Part shown: in pieces, positions 16,652 to 27,426 of the stretch
How positions within the stretch are numbered: position 1 is the first letter of the stretch
How the letters are laid out: every line of letters starts with the position of its first letter
Origin: Propionicimonas sp.
GTDB taxonomy: Bacteria; Actinomycetota; Actinomycetes; Propionibacteriales; Propionibacteriaceae
Assembly: GCF_029975155.1 (NCBI RefSeq)
Contig: NZ_JARKPQ010000180.1
Span: 1-58,644 of the forward strand
Direction of reading: 5' to 3'
DNA: 58,644 nt
Position numbers and translations under genes: made by a program
Notes under the pieces: generated by a model
What the model was told of the DNA's origin: nothing
Databases searched by the model: none
What the model saw: the letters and a program-made list of their open reading frames with translations, nothing else

Positions 16652-16905
16652 CGTCCTCACCGCTCGCCACCGGACGCGTGCCAGTAAACCCGGGGACGGC
16701 GGCGCCGGTCAATCGTCACACCGTCCACCCTCGTTCGGTCCCTGAGCCCGTATCCTCCGAAATCGCTCGTCGAGCGCGTCGAGACGCGCCCGACCAGTGG
16801 CTCCGGGCTGAGGAGCGGCGCTCGTGCCTCGCGGGCCGGCTCCTCAGGGACCGTTCGGGTGCTGGGTCGGTGCGACCACGGTCATCGCGCCTCCCTGGCC
16901 GATCG
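16652..16905. repeat. Intergenic repeats (families B and C fragments)
   Basis: A fragment TCGGTCCCTGAG near 16736 and its inverse CTCCTCAGGGACCG near 16842 (family C ends) bracket a family B core, CTCGTCGAGCGCGTCGAGACGC. No gene is seen. Confidence 0.55.
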
Positions 16906-17538
16906 TCAGCCGCAGGTCACTCCGGTGGCGTGGATGGGGCAGTAGCCGTTGGGGTTCTTGTCCAGGTACTGCTGGTGGTAGCGCTCGGCGTAGTGGAAGG
17001 GTCCGGCGGGAAGCACCTCGGTGGTGATCGCGCCGTACCCGGACGAGGTCAGCCGCGGCTGGTAGTCGGCGATCGCCTGTCGGGCGGCGGCCTCCTGCTC
17101 GGGGCCGGTGACGTAGAGCGCGGAGCGGTACTGGGTGCCGTGGTCGTTGCCCTGGCGCATGCCCTGCGTCGGGTCGTGGTTCTCCAGGAAGACCTTCAGC
17201 AGCTTGCCGTAGCTGGTCTTCGCCGGGTCGTAGACCACCCTGACGGTCTCGGCGTGACCCGTCCGTCCGCTGCAGACCTCCTCGTAGGTCGGGTTGGGCG
17301 TGAACCCGCCCTGGTAGCCGACGGCCGTGGTGATCACCCCGTCCTGCTGCCAGAACAGCTTCTCCGCACCCCAGAAGCAGCCGAGCGCGAAGTACGCGAC
17401 GTCCGCACCGGGCGGCACCTCGTCGATCCGGGTGCCGAGCACCTCGTGGAAGGTCGTGCCCGGGGTGAGGATCGGGCGGTCACGTCCGGGCAGTGCGGCG
17501 TCGGGGGCGATCATCGTGGACTTGGTGGAACCGAACAC
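16906..17538 (-). CDS. msrA: Peptide-methionine (S)-S-oxide reductase MsrA
   Basis: This 210-residue enzyme reduces methionine-S-sulfoxide in proteins. The catalytic motif is GCFWGAEK (Cys54), and the core [21 protein letters not shown] and [22 protein letters not shown] are intact. The C-terminal [11 protein letters not shown] provides a likely resolving cysteine. The N-terminal extension ([14 protein letters not shown]) is typical of long MsrAs. GGAGG is only one base before the GTG start, so initiation at 17538 is slightly uncertain. It lies 28 bases after ung on the same strand, suggesting co-transcription of two repair genes. Confidence 0.95.
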   Translation of the reverse strand: MFGSTKSTMIAPDAALPGRDRPILTPGTTFHEVLGTRIDEVPPGADVAYFALGCFWGAEKLFWQQDGVITTAVGYQGGFTPNPTYEEVCSGRTGHAETVRVVYDPAKTSYGKLLKVFLENHDPTQGMRQGNDHGTQYRSALYVTGPEQEAAARQAIADYQPRLTSSGYGAITTEVLPAGPFHYAERYHQQYLDKNPNGYCPIHATGVTCG

Positions 17539-17566
17539 GCCTCCTCAAACCAGTTGAGCGGGCGGC

Positions 17567-18268
17567 CTATTCCGCCGCGCGGGGACGCTCCAGCCGCCAG
17601 TCGACCTCGGTGCCGCCCGCCGCCACGAGCGCGGCGTTGGTCCGGCTGAACGGCCGCGAGCCGAAGAACCCGGCGTGCGCCGACATCGGGGACGGATGGG
17701 CGGACGCGATCTGCGGGATCCCGGCCAGCCGCGGCGCGAGCGACTGCGCGTCCCGGCCCCAGAGGATCGCCACCAGCGGTCCGCCGCGCGCGGCGAGGGC
17801 GTCGATCGCGCACTCGGTGACCTCCTCCCAGCCCTTGCCGCGGTGCGACCCCGGAGACCCCGGACGGACGGTCAGCACCCGGTTCAGCAGCAGCACACCC
17901 TGCTCGAACCAGGGCGACAGGTCGCCGGACGGCGCCGGCGGAATGCCGAGGTCGGCCTCGAGCTCCGCGTAGATGTTCGTCAGGCTCCGGGGGAGCGGAC
18001 GGACCTCGGGCGCGACCGAGAACGACAGGCCCACCGGGTGTCCGCGGGTCGGATACGGGTCCTGGCCGACCACGAGCACCTTCACGTCCGCCAGCGGCCG
18101 GGAGAACGCCCGCAGCACGTTCTGTCCCGCCGGCAGGTAGTCCCGTCCGGCTGCGAGCTCCACGCGCAGGTAGTCGCCCATGGCCGAGATCCGGTCGGCC
18201 ACCGGCGCCAGCGCGTCCGCCCAGTCGGGTGCGACGAGTTCCGGCAGCGGCTTTCTCACGGCCGCCAC
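17567..18268 (-). CDS. ung: Uracil-DNA glycosylase, family 1
   Basis: This protein of about 233 residues has all the family 1 motifs: GQDPYP (about 68-73, with the catalytic Asp), [17 protein letters not shown], and the DNA-intercalation motif [21 protein letters not shown]. It removes uracil from DNA. I used the GTG at 18268; a GTG three codons later is equally possible. The very long frame upstream is an artefact of high GC, and the [12 protein letters not shown] sequence in it comes from the family D repeat. Confidence 0.95.
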   Translation of the reverse strand: MAAVRKPLPELVAPDWADALAPVADRISAMGDYLRVELAAGRDYLPAGQNVLRAFSRPLADVKVLVVGQDPYPTRGHPVGLSFSVAPEVRPLPRSLTNIYAELEADLGIPPAPSGDLSPWFEQGVLLLNRVLTVRPGSPGSHRGKGWEEVTECAIDALAARGGPLVAILWGRDAQSLAPRLAGIPQIASAHPSPMSAHAGFFGSRPFSRTNAALVAAGGTEVDWRLERPRAAE

Positions 18269-18294
18269 CCTACTGCCGCCGTCCCTCCCAAGGC

Positions 18295-18353
18295 GGGGAC
18301 AGGTCCCATTCCCGTTCATCGGGCCGGGCTGAACGGGAATGGGACCTGTCCCC
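18295..18353. repeat. Family D perfect inverted repeat, 24-bp arms
   Basis: The arm at 18295-18318 and the arm at 18330-18353 are exact complements with an 11-base loop. The core reads GGGGACAGGTCCCATTCCCG. It lies between the divergent ung and AI-2E-family genes. Confidence 0.85.
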
Positions 18354-18415
18354 GGTTTACGGCGACCGGGCCAAGATCGGGGGTTCCCCTGAGCGTGAGA
18401 TCGCGGGGCGCTGGC

Positions 18416-18421
18416 TACAGT
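18416..18421 (+). promoter_or_regulatory. Leaderless-type -10 box (TACAGT)
   Basis: TACAGT is followed by GAGGCC and then the GTG start at 18428, the six-base spacing seen at other genes here. Confidence 0.5.
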
Positions 18422-18427
18422 GAGGCC

Positions 18428-19531
18428 GTGCTGACACCCCGTCCCCGCCGCCGCAACGACCCGGGCTCGCGCGTCCCGCAAGGTATCGTCACCGCCGCCG
18501 ACTGGGCCTGGCGCGTCCTCGTGATCGCCGGCGTCGTCGCCCTGCTGTGGTGGCTGCTCACCTACTTCTCCGCCGTCTCGGTGCCGGTCGCGGTCGCCAT
18601 GCTGCTCACCGCGCTGCTGACGCCGCTCAACCGGATCCTCCGCCGCTGGAACTGGCCACCCGCGCTGGCGGCCGCCGGCAGCCTGCTGGCGATGGCGCTC
18701 GTCGTCGTCGGGGTCTTCGCCGCGATCGGTGCCCAGGTCGTCCGCGAGTGGCCGGAGCTGTGGACGAAGGCGCTCGCCGGCTTCGGCACGTTCCTGAACT
18801 GGCTGGCCACCGGCCCGCTGCACATCGATCAGGCACAGCTCGACGCCTACATCGCCCAGATGACGGAGTGGGTCAACAGCTCGCTGGCCGAGCTCGCCGC
18901 GATCGCCGGACGCGCGGGCGTCGGCGTCGGCCACTTCTTCGCCGGGCTGGCGATCGCGCTGATCGCTACCTTCTTCTTCCTCGCCTCCGGCCGGCAGATC
19001 TGGGCGGGGATCTCCTCGCTGTTGCCGCGGCACTACCAGGCCGCGACGGTGCGTGCCGCCGATCGCGGCTGGATCTCGCTGGTGGCGTACATGCGCGCAC
19101 AGGTGCTGGTGGCCCTGGTGGACGCGATCGGCATCCTGATCGGTGCGCTGGCACTGGGCCTGCCGATGCCATGGGCGCTGTTCGCCCTCACCTTCGTCAC
19201 CTGCTTCGTGCCGGTCGTGGGCGCGGTGATCTCCGGGACGGTGGCCTGCGCGATCGCCCTGGTCACCTTCGGACCGGTGAGCGCGCTGATCATGCTGGCG
19301 ATCACGGTGTTCGTGATGGAGATGGAGGGTCACTTCCTGCAGCCCATCCTGCTGGGACGGGCGGTCTCGCTGCACCCGCTGGCCGTACTGCTCGGCCTGG
19401 TGGTGGGCGCGACCCTGGCCGGCATCGTCGGCGCGCTGCTGGTGATCCCGGTGCTCGCCTTCACGGTCGCCTTCATCCGCGGCCTCGACCCGGAGCGGTT
19501 CGCTAGTCCACTGACCGAGTTGCCAAAGTAG
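18428..19531 (+). CDS. AI-2E family (YdiK/PerM-like) membrane protein
   Basis: This 367-residue protein has two N-terminal hydrophobic segments ([35 protein letters not shown]), a charged cytoplasmic stretch, and a C-terminal bundle with [25 protein letters not shown] and [26 protein letters not shown], the family signature. Members are proposed transporters or permeases; the name derives from one claimed autoinducer-2 exporter, and the substrate of this one is unknown. The start is the GTG at 18428, chosen because the -10-like TACAGT precedes it and homologous residues begin shortly after. Confidence 0.88.
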   Translation: MLTPRPRRRNDPGSRVPQGIVTAADWAWRVLVIAGVVALLWWLLTYFSAVSVPVAVAMLLTALLTPLNRILRRWNWPPALAAAGSLLAMALVVVGVFAAIGAQVVREWPELWTKALAGFGTFLNWLATGPLHIDQAQLDAYIAQMTEWVNSSLAELAAIAGRAGVGVGHFFAGLAIALIATFFFLASGRQIWAGISSLLPRHYQAATVRAADRGWISLVAYMRAQVLVALVDAIGILIGALALGLPMPWALFALTFVTCFVPVVGAVISGTVACAIALVTFGPVSALIMLAITVFVMEMEGHFLQPILLGRAVSLHPLAVLLGLVVGATLAGIVGALLVIPVLAFTVAFIRGLDPERFASPLTELPK

Positions 19532-19540
19532 AAAGCTGAC

Positions 19541-19570
19541 CTTTCCTTTCTGGAAAGTGCGACCTATGCT
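19541..19570 (+). promoter_or_regulatory. Promoter with CTTTCC-N5-GGAAAG inverted repeat
   Basis: TATGCT at 19565-19570 is six bases before the ATG at 19577 (leaderless). An inverted repeat CTTTCC/GGAAAG (19541-19546, 19552-19557) covers the -35 region and could be an operator or the tail of a terminator for the preceding gene. Confidence 0.5.
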
Positions 19571-19576
19571 CGATGC

Positions 19577-20467
19577 ATGAGCACTCCTGATCTGGGACCG
19601 ATCCTGGAAGACCTCGCTGCCGGACGGATCGACGCGTCCGAGGCCGCGCGCCGCATCGACGCCGCCAAGGCGGACGCGCCGGAGCCGAAGCCCGCCGAGC
19701 CCACCAACGAGGAACTCGGCGAGGATCCGGGCCGCCGCCAGTACTCGCCGTACGCCCGCGAGGTGTTCGGCCAGCCCGGGGAGGACGAGCCCGCGCCGGC
19801 GTCCGGACGCCGCCGTCCGACCGGCAGCAAGGGGGTCGACCGCATCTCCGTCCGCGCCGTGGGCCGGCGGGTGCGGATCGTCGGTGACGCGTCCGTCGCC
19901 ACGGTGTCGGCGGAGGGGCCGCACGTGCTCCGCCGCAACGGCTCGGTGCTGGAGGTGACCAGCGACGGCGAGATCGGGCCGAACCTGGACGGGTTCAGCA
20001 TCCTGCGTCCGCCGCGCAGCTTCGACGACATCCGCGCCATGGGCCTGGGCAAGGAGCTGTACCTCCGGATCAACCCCTCGATCATCGTCGACGTCGAGGT
20101 CACCGCTGGCCACCTGACCAGCTCCGACCTGCCCTACCTGGGCAAGGTGCGGGTCACCGCCGGCGGCGCGGAGCTGTCCGGCATCGCCGAGGTCAACGAC
20201 GTGCTCGTGCAGGCGGGCTCGGCGTCCATCAAGGGCACGATCACCACCGGACGCTCGCGGGTCCGGGTCGAGTCCGGACAGCTCACCGTCGACCTCGCCG
20301 ACGACTCCAACGTCACCGTCCGCGGCGAGGCCCAGCTGGGCAAGGTGTCGTGGAGCGGTGCGCACACCGGTCAGGTCGATGAGGTCGTGCTCGGCAACGG
20401 GTCCGCCCGGCTCGACGTGGGCGTGGTCATGGGCTGGGCGAACATCAAGGCTGGAGGAGCGGAATGA
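19577..20467 (+). CDS. DUF4097-like beta-repeat protein with N-terminal short helical domain
   Basis: This 296-residue protein begins with [22 protein letters not shown], a SHOCT-like helical hairpin, then has a Pro/Glu-rich linker. From about residue 85 to the end comes a repetitive beta-strand region ([48 protein letters not shown]) of the kind seen in DUF4097 or YvlB proteins. The function is unknown. The gene overlaps the DUF2089 gene by four bases (ATGA). YvlB-like and DUF2089 pairs occur in other bacteria, which supports a joint role, possibly envelope stress signalling (inference). Confidence 0.8.
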   Translation: MSTPDLGPILEDLAAGRIDASEAARRIDAAKADAPEPKPAEPTNEELGEDPGRRQYSPYAREVFGQPGEDEPAPASGRRRPTGSKGVDRISVRAVGRRVRIVGDASVATVSAEGPHVLRRNGSVLEVTSDGEIGPNLDGFSILRPPRSFDDIRAMGLGKELYLRINPSIIVDVEVTAGHLTSSDLPYLGKVRVTAGGAELSGIAEVNDVLVQAGSASIKGTITTGRSRVRVESGQLTVDLADDSNVTVRGEAQLGKVSWSGAHTGQVDEVVLGNGSARLDVGVVMGWANIKAGGAE

Positions 20468-20838
20468 GCTACCGGGCGCCGTCCGAGTGCCCGGTCTGCG
20501 GGGGAGAACTGGTCACGACCCGGCTGGGCTGCCGCAACTGCGGCTCCGAGCTCGCCGGCGAGTTCGGCCACTGCGACTTCTGTGCCCTCGACGAGCGGGA
20601 GACCGAGCTGCTACGGGTGTTCCTGGCCTCGCGGGGCAACCTGCGCGAGGTGGAGAAGCACCTCGGCGTGTCCTACCCGACAGCCCGCGCCCGGTTCACG
20701 GCGCTGCTGGTGAAGCTCGGACTCGCCGGGGACACCGGTCCGGCAGCGACGATGAGCCGCGACCAGGTGCTCAGCGAGGTCGCGTCGGGTGCGCTGTCGC
20801 CCGCCGAGGCCGCCGAACTGCTCGCCAGCCTGGAGTAG
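20464..20838 (+). CDS. DUF2089 domain protein (zinc ribbon plus helical domain)
   Basis: This 124-residue protein has an N-terminal zinc ribbon ([22 protein letters not shown], four cysteines) and another CDFC pair. It continues with [29 protein letters not shown], a helix-turn-helix-like DUF2089 core that suggests DNA binding. The C-terminal [22 protein letters not shown] resembles the helical hairpin at the start of the preceding protein, a hint that the two proteins interact or share a fold. Confidence 0.88.
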   Translation: MSYRAPSECPVCGGELVTTRLGCRNCGSELAGEFGHCDFCALDERETELLRVFLASRGNLREVEKHLGVSYPTARARFTALLVKLGLAGDTGPAATMSRDQVLSEVASGALSPAEAAELLASLE

Positions 20839-20857
20839 CCGCCCCGTCCTGCGCGGC

Positions 20858-21358
20858 TCAGGACGTGAAGGGCTTCACCTCGAGGATCGTGACCTCGATG
20901 GGCTTGCCGGTGGGAGCGGTGTAGCTCACGGTGTCACCGGGACGGTGGCCGAGGATCGCGGCGCCCAGCGGTGACTGGGGGCTGAACACCTCGACGTCGA
21001 CGGAGTCGTCCAGGCCGACGAGCTCGCGGGAGCCGAGCAGGAAGGTGTCGGTGTCGTCCGGATCGTCGTCGTAGTAGATCGTGACAGACACGCCGGGGAC
21101 GACCTCGTCCGAGCCGACCGGGGTCTCGCCGACCTGGGCGTTCTCGAGCATGTTGGTGAGCTGCCGGATCCGCGCCTCCTGGTGGCCCTGTTCCTCGCGG
21201 GCGGCGTGGTAGCCGCCGTTCTCGCTGAGGTCGCCCTCCTCGCGGGCCTGGGCGATCTTGGCCGAGACCTTCCGGCGTCCCTCGCCCTTGAGGTAGGCGA
21301 GTTCATCGGTCAGCCGGTCGAAGGCCTCCTGGGTCAGCCACGTGGTCGGGTCAGTCAT
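20858..21358 (-). CDS. greA: Transcription elongation factor GreA
   Basis: This 166-residue protein is a GreA-type factor that enters the RNA polymerase secondary channel and stimulates cleavage of backtracked RNA. The N-terminal coiled coil ends in the tip motif AREEGDLSENGGYHAAREEQ with the essential acidic residues. The C-terminal FKBP-like domain ends GDTVSYTAPTGKPIEVTILEVKPF. It is convergent with the DUF2089 gene. TAGCCT seven bases before its ATG suggests an almost leaderless mRNA. Confidence 0.95.
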   Translation of the reverse strand: MTDPTTWLTQEAFDRLTDELAYLKGEGRRKVSAKIAQAREEGDLSENGGYHAAREEQGHQEARIRQLTNMLENAQVGETPVGSDEVVPGVSVTIYYDDDPDDTDTFLLGSRELVGLDDSVDVEVFSPQSPLGAAILGHRPGDTVSYTAPTGKPIEVTILEVKPFTS

Positions 21359-21365
21359 GCCTTTC

Positions 21366-21371
21366 AGGCTA
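21366..21371 (-). promoter_or_regulatory. -10 box (TAGCCT) of greA
   Basis: On the minus strand TAGCCT, then GAAAGGC, then ATG. Seven-base spacing implies a transcript that starts at or next to the start codon. Confidence 0.5.
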
Positions 21372-21395
21372 TCCGATCCGCTGGCGGCCCCCTGA

Positions 21396-21800
21396 TCAGG
21401 TGTTTCGGCACGACTCCACGACGGCGGTCGTCGCCCGCTTGAACGTCTTCAGCTCGAACTCCAGGCGGGTGAGCCGCTCGCCGCCCGCCGGGACGACCAC
21501 CGGCAGCTCGCCCACCCGCTCGTAGCTCACCGCCTGTGCGTAGAGCAGGCACTGGGCGCCCTTCGCCGGGTCGGGACGGTCGACGGTCACGGTGACGGCG
21601 ATGAGGGTGTCCGAGCGGACGTCGAACGCGTCCACGCGCGCGGTGACCACCTTCGTGGCGCCGTGCAGGCCCGCCCAGACGAGCCAGGCCGTCCCGACGA
21701 CGGCGAGGACGACGGCGAGCGGGATCCACCAGCGGCGGTGCGGTCTCGGGTACCTGCGGGCGAGGCGGGCGGCGGCGTCCGGGTCGGTCACGAGGCCCAT
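21396..21800 (-). CDS. DUF4307 family membrane protein
   Basis: This 134-residue protein has one membrane segment near the N-terminus (WWIPLAVVLAVVGTAWLVWAGL) after a basic stretch, then an extracytoplasmic beta-rich domain ending VVESCRNT. It matches DUF4307, an actinobacterial family found next to mca. From memory the mycobacterial order greA-Rv1081c-mca is the same. The start ATG at 21800 has AGGGAAG upstream. It is divergent from mca. Confidence 0.85.
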   Translation of the reverse strand: MGLVTDPDAAARLARRYPRPHRRWWIPLAVVLAVVGTAWLVWAGLHGATKVVTARVDAFDVRSDTLIAVTVTVDRPDPAKGAQCLLYAQAVSYERVGELPVVVPAGGERLTRLEFELKTFKRATTAVVESCRNT

Positions 21801-21851
21801 TCTTCCCTGTCCGGCTTGGGGCGCGGGGGTGGTGTTCCGCAGAATGTGACC

Positions 21852-22727
21852 ATGAGCCTGCGGATGCTGCACGTCCACGCGCACCCCGACGACGAGTCGA
21901 GCAAGGGTGCAGCCACGACCGCGTACTACGTCGCGCAGGGTGTCCGGGTGGTGGTGGCCACCTGCACCGGCGGCGAGCGGGGCTCGATCCTGAACCCGAA
22001 GATGGAGTCGGCGGAGAACTGGAAGAACCTGCCGGCGTTGCGCAAGGCGGAGATGACGAAGGCCGCGTCGATCCTCGGGATCGAGCAGGTCTGGCTGGGC
22101 TACGTCGATTCCGGGATGCCGGACGAGGGCGAGGAATTGCCGCCCGACGCGTTCGCCCGGCTCGACCCGGAGCTGGCCGCCGGTCCGCTGGTGAAGGTGA
22201 TCCGCGAATTCCGTCCGCAGGTGCTGACGACCTACGACGAGAGCGGCGGCTACCCGCACCCGGACCACATCCAGTGCCACCGGGTGTCGATGGCCGCCGT
22301 GGCCGCGGCGGCCGATCCCGAGGCCTGGCCCGAGCACGGCGAGCCGTGGCAGGTGCCGAAGGTCTACTACGACATGACCCTGCACCGTGGTCGCTACGCC
22401 GCCCTCGACGCGGCCATGCACAAGGCGGGCCTCGGCCGTCCCTATGCGGAGTGGCTGGCGCAGTGGGCAGAGGATCCGGAGCGGCTCTCCCGGCTGACCA
22501 CCTTCGTGCCGTGTTCGGACTACTTCGACGTGCGCAACGCCGCACTGCTGGCGCACGCCACCCAGATCGACCCGGACGGACGCTGGTTCGCCGTTCCCCT
22601 GGAGGTGCAGAAGGCCGGCTGGCCGACCGAGGACTTCCAGCTGGTCCGCTCGACGGTGCCGGTGGAACTGCCGGAATCGGACCTCTTCGCCGGATTGCGG
22701 GAAGGTGAGGAGGACTACGCGATCTAG
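21852..22727 (+). CDS. mca: Mycothiol S-conjugate amidase Mca
   Basis: This 291-residue enzyme is a LmbE/PIG-L-fold zinc amidase that cleaves mycothiol conjugates of toxins, releasing a mercapturic acid. Zinc ligands are in HAHPDDES (His11, Asp14) and HPDH (about 136-139). The length and the C-terminal FVPCSDYFDVRNAALLAHATQIDPDGRWF are Mca-type; MshB is the close alternative, but the long C-terminal part and the neighbours favour Mca. CAGAAT six bases before the ATG is a weak -10, so it may be leaderless. Its presence implies that the host makes mycothiol. Confidence 0.92.
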   Translation: MSLRMLHVHAHPDDESSKGAATTAYYVAQGVRVVVATCTGGERGSILNPKMESAENWKNLPALRKAEMTKAASILGIEQVWLGYVDSGMPDEGEELPPDAFARLDPELAAGPLVKVIREFRPQVLTTYDESGGYPHPDHIQCHRVSMAAVAAAADPEAWPEHGEPWQVPKVYYDMTLHRGRYAALDAAMHKAGLGRPYAEWLAQWAEDPERLSRLTTFVPCSDYFDVRNAALLAHATQIDPDGRWFAVPLEVQKAGWPTEDFQLVRSTVPVELPESDLFAGLREGEEDYAI

Positions 22728-22730
22728 CGC

Positions 22731-22766
22731 GGAGGATTTCCCACGTTGTTCGGTGGAGAATCCTCC
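22731..22766 (+). terminator. Hairpin after mca
   Basis: GGAGGATT (22731-22738) and AATCCTCC (22759-22766) are exact complements around a 20-base loop. It begins four bases after the mca stop. No T run follows. Confidence 0.5.
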
Positions 22767-22789
22767 CCGGTGTTCTCGTGCGACCGGGT

Positions 22790-22795
22790 TAGCCT
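22790..22795 (+). promoter_or_regulatory. Leaderless-type -10 box (TAGCCT)
   Basis: TAGCCT, six bases, then the ATG at 22802 of a 51-codon gene. Confidence 0.5.
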
Positions 22796-22801
22796 AGGGG
22801 C

Positions 22802-22957
22802 ATGGATGTCGTGACGCCTCCGTGGCTGCCGCTGGCGATGGTTGGAGGACTGCTCGTCGTGCTCGGCCTCCTCTTCTGGAGCATGCGCCGCAACATCCGC
22901 CGGATCGACTTCGACGAGGAGCCGGCGCCGGACTCCCCGGTCTCGCCCACCGACTGA
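22802..22957 (+). CDS. Small single-pass membrane protein (51 aa)
   Basis: The frame reads MDVVTPPWLPLAMVGGLLVV and continues through one hydrophobic helix (about residues 9-26) to a basic stop-transfer segment (MRRNIRRIDFDEE) and an acidic/Pro tail ending in TGA. It is too short for usual ORF cut-offs. A perfectly spaced -10 precedes it, and a small protein lies at the same place in the mycobacterial mca neighbourhood (Rv1083, from memory). The function is unknown. Confidence 0.7.
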   Translation: MDVVTPPWLPLAMVGGLLVVLGLLFWSMRRNIRRIDFDEEPAPDSPVSPTD

Positions 22958-23029
22958 ACTCCGCCCTTGGCTGTGGGGGCTCCGCGAGCTAGTTTAGGAT
23001 TCAATCAACTGCTCGTTGGAAGGTTCACC

Positions 23030-23881
23030 GTGATCGCCGTCACCGCTGCCAGTGGCCACCTCGGCCGCCTCGCCCTCGCCGAAGCCGCCCGCGTCCGTCC
23101 CGGTGAGGTGGTGGCGGTCGTCCGCGACCCGGCGCGGCTGGGCTCCGTCCCCGACGGGGTGCAGGTACGGACGGCCGACTACGGCGACCGGACGGCGATG
23201 GCCGCGGCCCTCTCCGGGGTGGGAGGCGTGCTGATGATCTCGTCCAGCGAGGTGGGAAACCGCGTGGAGCACCACCGCACCGTGATCGACGCGGCGCGGG
23301 ACGCCGGCGTGGCGAAGCTCGTGTACACCTCCGCGCCGCGCGCGACCACGTCCCCGCTGGTGCTCGTGGCCGACCACAAGGCGACCGAGGAGTACCTGGC
23401 GGATTCCGGGCTGTCGTGGGCGGTCGCGCGGCACAACTGGTACCACGAGAACTACGTCCCCACCCTCGCCCAGGCCGCACGGACGGGCGTGCTGCTGTCG
23501 GCCGCGGGCGACGGACGGGTGGCGTCGGCGAGTCGCGCCGATTTCGCTGCCGGCGACATCGCGCTGCTCACCGGTCCGTGGCAGGACGGCGCCGTGTACG
23601 AGTTCGGCGGCGATCAGGCCTGGGACTTCCCTCAACTCGCCGACTGGTGCGCGGAGGTGCTCGGTCGCCCGGTCGAATACCGGCCGGTGGACACCGCGAC
23701 CCTCGTCGCCGAACTGGTCGCCGCAGGGGTGCCGGAGGGCGGCGCGCAGTTCGCGGCCGCGGTGGACGCGGGCATCGCCCAGGGTGCGCTGGCGGAGGCC
23801 ACCGGCGAACTCGGCCGGCTGCTCGGCAGGCCCACCACCCCGATGCTGGACGTCCTGCGGGAGGCCGCGGCCGGACTCTGA
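23030..23881 (+). CDS. NAD(P)H-binding NmrA/QorB-like oxidoreductase
   Basis: This 283-residue protein is an atypical short-chain dehydrogenase of the NmrA/QorB group. The dinucleotide motif is AVTAASGHLGR near the N-terminus; VAVVRDPARL follows strand 2. LVYTSAPRATTSPL and the HNWYHENYVPTLA segment are typical of QorB-like NAD(P)H:quinone oxidoreductases. The start is the GTG at 23030 with GGAAGG seven bases upstream. It sits inside an otherwise conserved gene block and has no adjacent HxlR-type regulator, which usually accompanies qorB. It is likely a local insertion. Confidence 0.87.
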   Translation: MIAVTAASGHLGRLALAEAARVRPGEVVAVVRDPARLGSVPDGVQVRTADYGDRTAMAAALSGVGGVLMISSSEVGNRVEHHRTVIDAARDAGVAKLVYTSAPRATTSPLVLVADHKATEEYLADSGLSWAVARHNWYHENYVPTLAQAARTGVLLSAAGDGRVASASRADFAAGDIALLTGPWQDGAVYEFGGDQAWDFPQLADWCAEVLGRPVEYRPVDTATLVAELVAAGVPEGGAQFAAAVDAGIAQGALAEATGELGRLLGRPTTPMLDVLREAAAGL

Positions 23882-23906
23882 GCCGGATCCCCCGTCCAGG
23901 CTCGCC

Positions 23907-23912
23907 TATGCT
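23907..23912 (+). promoter_or_regulatory. -10 box (TATGCT) of the DUF255 gene
   Basis: TATGCT is eight bases before the GTG at 23921. No ribosome site is seen. Confidence 0.5.
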
Positions 23913-23920
23913 TGCTCGCT

Positions 23921-25936
<2,016 letters not shown>

Positions 25937-26092
25937 ACGGTCACGGTCCAGGAGCCGTTTGTCGAGCCTGTCGAGACGCGCAGCGCCGATCGTGGTCGCG
26001 TTGTCGAGCCGGTGCCGGGGATCCCGGCGTTCGCCGGGATGACGTGACTTCCCACCGGTCATCCCGGGCCTGACCCGGGATCTCGTCGAGAT
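25937..26092. repeat. Composite repeat between convergent genes (families D, B, A)
   Basis: After the DUF255 stop (TGAACGG, the family D start) come a family B unit (TTTGTCGAGCCTGTCGAGACG) and a reversed family A pair at about 26011-26087. Its last bases lie against the dcd stop. No gene is present. Confidence 0.7.
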
Positions 26093-26680
26093 TCAGTCGG
26101 CGGCCGGCAACGTCGTCCGGGAGAAGTTGAGGTACGAGCGACTTGCGGTGGGCCCACGCTGTCCGTGGTACCGGGAGCCGGTGGCGCCCGCGCCGTAGGG
26201 CAGCTCGGCGGCCGACGACAGCCGGAAGAAGCACAGCTGGCCGATCTTCATGCCCGGCCACAGCTTGATCGGCAGAGTGGCGACGTTGGACAGCTCCAGC
26301 GTGACGTGGCCGGAGAAGCCGGGGTCGACGAAGCCCGCGGTCGAGTGGGTGAGCAGTCCGAGTCGTCCCAGCGACGACTTGCCCTCCAGCCGGGCGGCGA
26401 TGTCGTCGGGCAGCGTGACCACCTCGTAGGTGCTGGCCAGGACGAACTCGCCGGGGTGCAGCACGAACGGCTCGTCCGGGTCCACCTCGACCAGGTGGGT
26501 CAGGTCGGGCTGCTCCTCGGCGGGGTCGATCACCGCGTACTTGTGGTTGTCGAAGAGCCGGAACCAGCGGTCGATCCGGACATCCACGCTGGACGGTTGC
26601 ACCATCTGCTCGTCGTACGGTTCGAGGAGCACCCGGCCCGCGGCCAGTTCGGCGCGGATGTCGCGATCAGACAGCAGCAT
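26093..26680 (-). CDS. dcd: dCTP deaminase, probably dUMP-forming
   Basis: This 195-residue trimeric-fold enzyme deaminates d[16 protein letters not shown] and [34 protein letters not shown] are the active-site motifs, with the catalytic Glu in TLELSN. The C-terminal [15 protein letters not shown] is the nucleotide-binding tail. The sequence resembles the actinobacterial bifunctional dCTP deaminase/dUTPase that yields dUMP directly, so I infer that activity. TACCCT six bases before the ATG suggests a leaderless mRNA. Confidence 0.95.
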   Translation of the reverse strand: MLLSDRDIRAELAAGRVLLEPYDEQMVQPSSVDVRIDRWFRLFDNHKYAVIDPAEEQPDLTHLVEVDPDEPFVLHPGEFVLASTYEVVTLPDDIAARLEGKSSLGRLGLLTHSTAGFVDPGFSGHVTLELSNVATLPIKLWPGMKIGQLCFFRLSSAAELPYGAGATGSRYHGQRGPTASRSYLNFSRTTLPAAD

Positions 26681-26686
26681 GCGCCG

Positions 26687-26692
26687 AGGGTA
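26687..26692 (-). promoter_or_regulatory. Leaderless-type -10 box (TACCCT) of dcd
   Basis: On the minus strand TACCCT is followed by CGGCGC and the ATG. Confidence 0.5.
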
Positions 26693-26756
26693 CGCCGGAC
26701 GCCGCCGCGCGGTCAGCCGTTCCGTCCATCCGCTGACAAGTCTGGCGGAGACTGGG

Positions 26757-27413
26757 TCAGGAGAAGACGGCGAGGACGATGGCGGCGTAGTGGCAGGCTG
26801 CCGCGGCGACCGTGCAGGCGTGGAACACCTCGTGGAAGCCGAACCAGGTGGGGGAGGGATCGGGACGCTTGCGTCCGTAGATCACGGCGCCGACGGTGTA
26901 GAACACGCCGCCCAGTCCGATCAGGCCAACCACCCAGGGGCCGCCGACCGCCCAGAAGGACGGCAACCAGCCGAGGCCGGCCCAACCCATGCCGAGGTAG
27001 CAGATCACGTCCAGCCAGCGTGGCGCGGTGTGCCAGAACACGCGGACGACGACGCCGACGACAGCCACTGACCAGATCAGGACCAGCAGCGCGGTGGCGT
27101 TCGGGCGGTCGAGCAGGGTGAGCGCCAGCGGGGTGTAGGTCGCGGCGATGAACACGAAGATGTTGGCGTGGTCGAGGCGCCGCAGTGCCGCCTTCACACT
27201 CGGACGCCAGCCGCCGAGATGGTAGGTGGCGCTGGTCCCGAACAGCACCAGCGAGCCGGCGAGCCAGACCGCCGCGCCGACCTTTCCGGCCGGGTTGGGA
27301 GCGAGGACGACGAGCAGCACGCCGCCGACAACGACCAGAGGGGTCATCCCCAGGTGCAGCCAGCCGCGGAGGCGCGGCCGGTCCGGGATCTCCGTGACCT
27401 GCGCAACCGCCAT
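26757..27413 (-). CDS. Hemolysin III family (PAQR-type) membrane protein
   Basis: This 218-residue seven-helix membrane protein has the metal-site residues of the HlyIII/PAQR family: SATYHLGGW (Ser, His) near helix 2 and [19 protein letters not shown] near the C-terminus (two His). PAQR members may act as ceramidase-like hydrolases; the name hemolysin is historical. GAGGG lies close before the ATG. It is divergent from uppS and shares a promoter region holding a perfect palindrome. Confidence 0.9.
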   Translation of the reverse strand: MAVAQVTEIPDRPRLRGWLHLGMTPLVVVGGVLLVVLAPNPAGKVGAAVWLAGSLVLFGTSATYHLGGWRPSVKAALRRLDHANIFVFIAATYTPLALTLLDRPNATALLVLIWSVAVVGVVVRVFWHTAPRWLDVICYLGMGWAGLGWLPSFWAVGGPWVVGLIGLGGVFYTVGAVIYGRKRPDPSPTWFGFHEVFHACTVAAAACHYAAIVLAVFS

Positions 27414-27426
27414 ACCCTCGCTCCCA

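Noticed and set aside
18428..19531. Calling the AI-2E family protein an autoinducer-2 exporter
   Set aside because: The family name rests on one member; no evidence here indicates AI-2 transport.
17567..20365. A 932-codon frame spanning ung and opposite-strand genes
   Set aside because: Only its last 233 codons are Ung; the rest is antisense to the AI-2E and DUF4097-like genes and includes translated repeat DNA.
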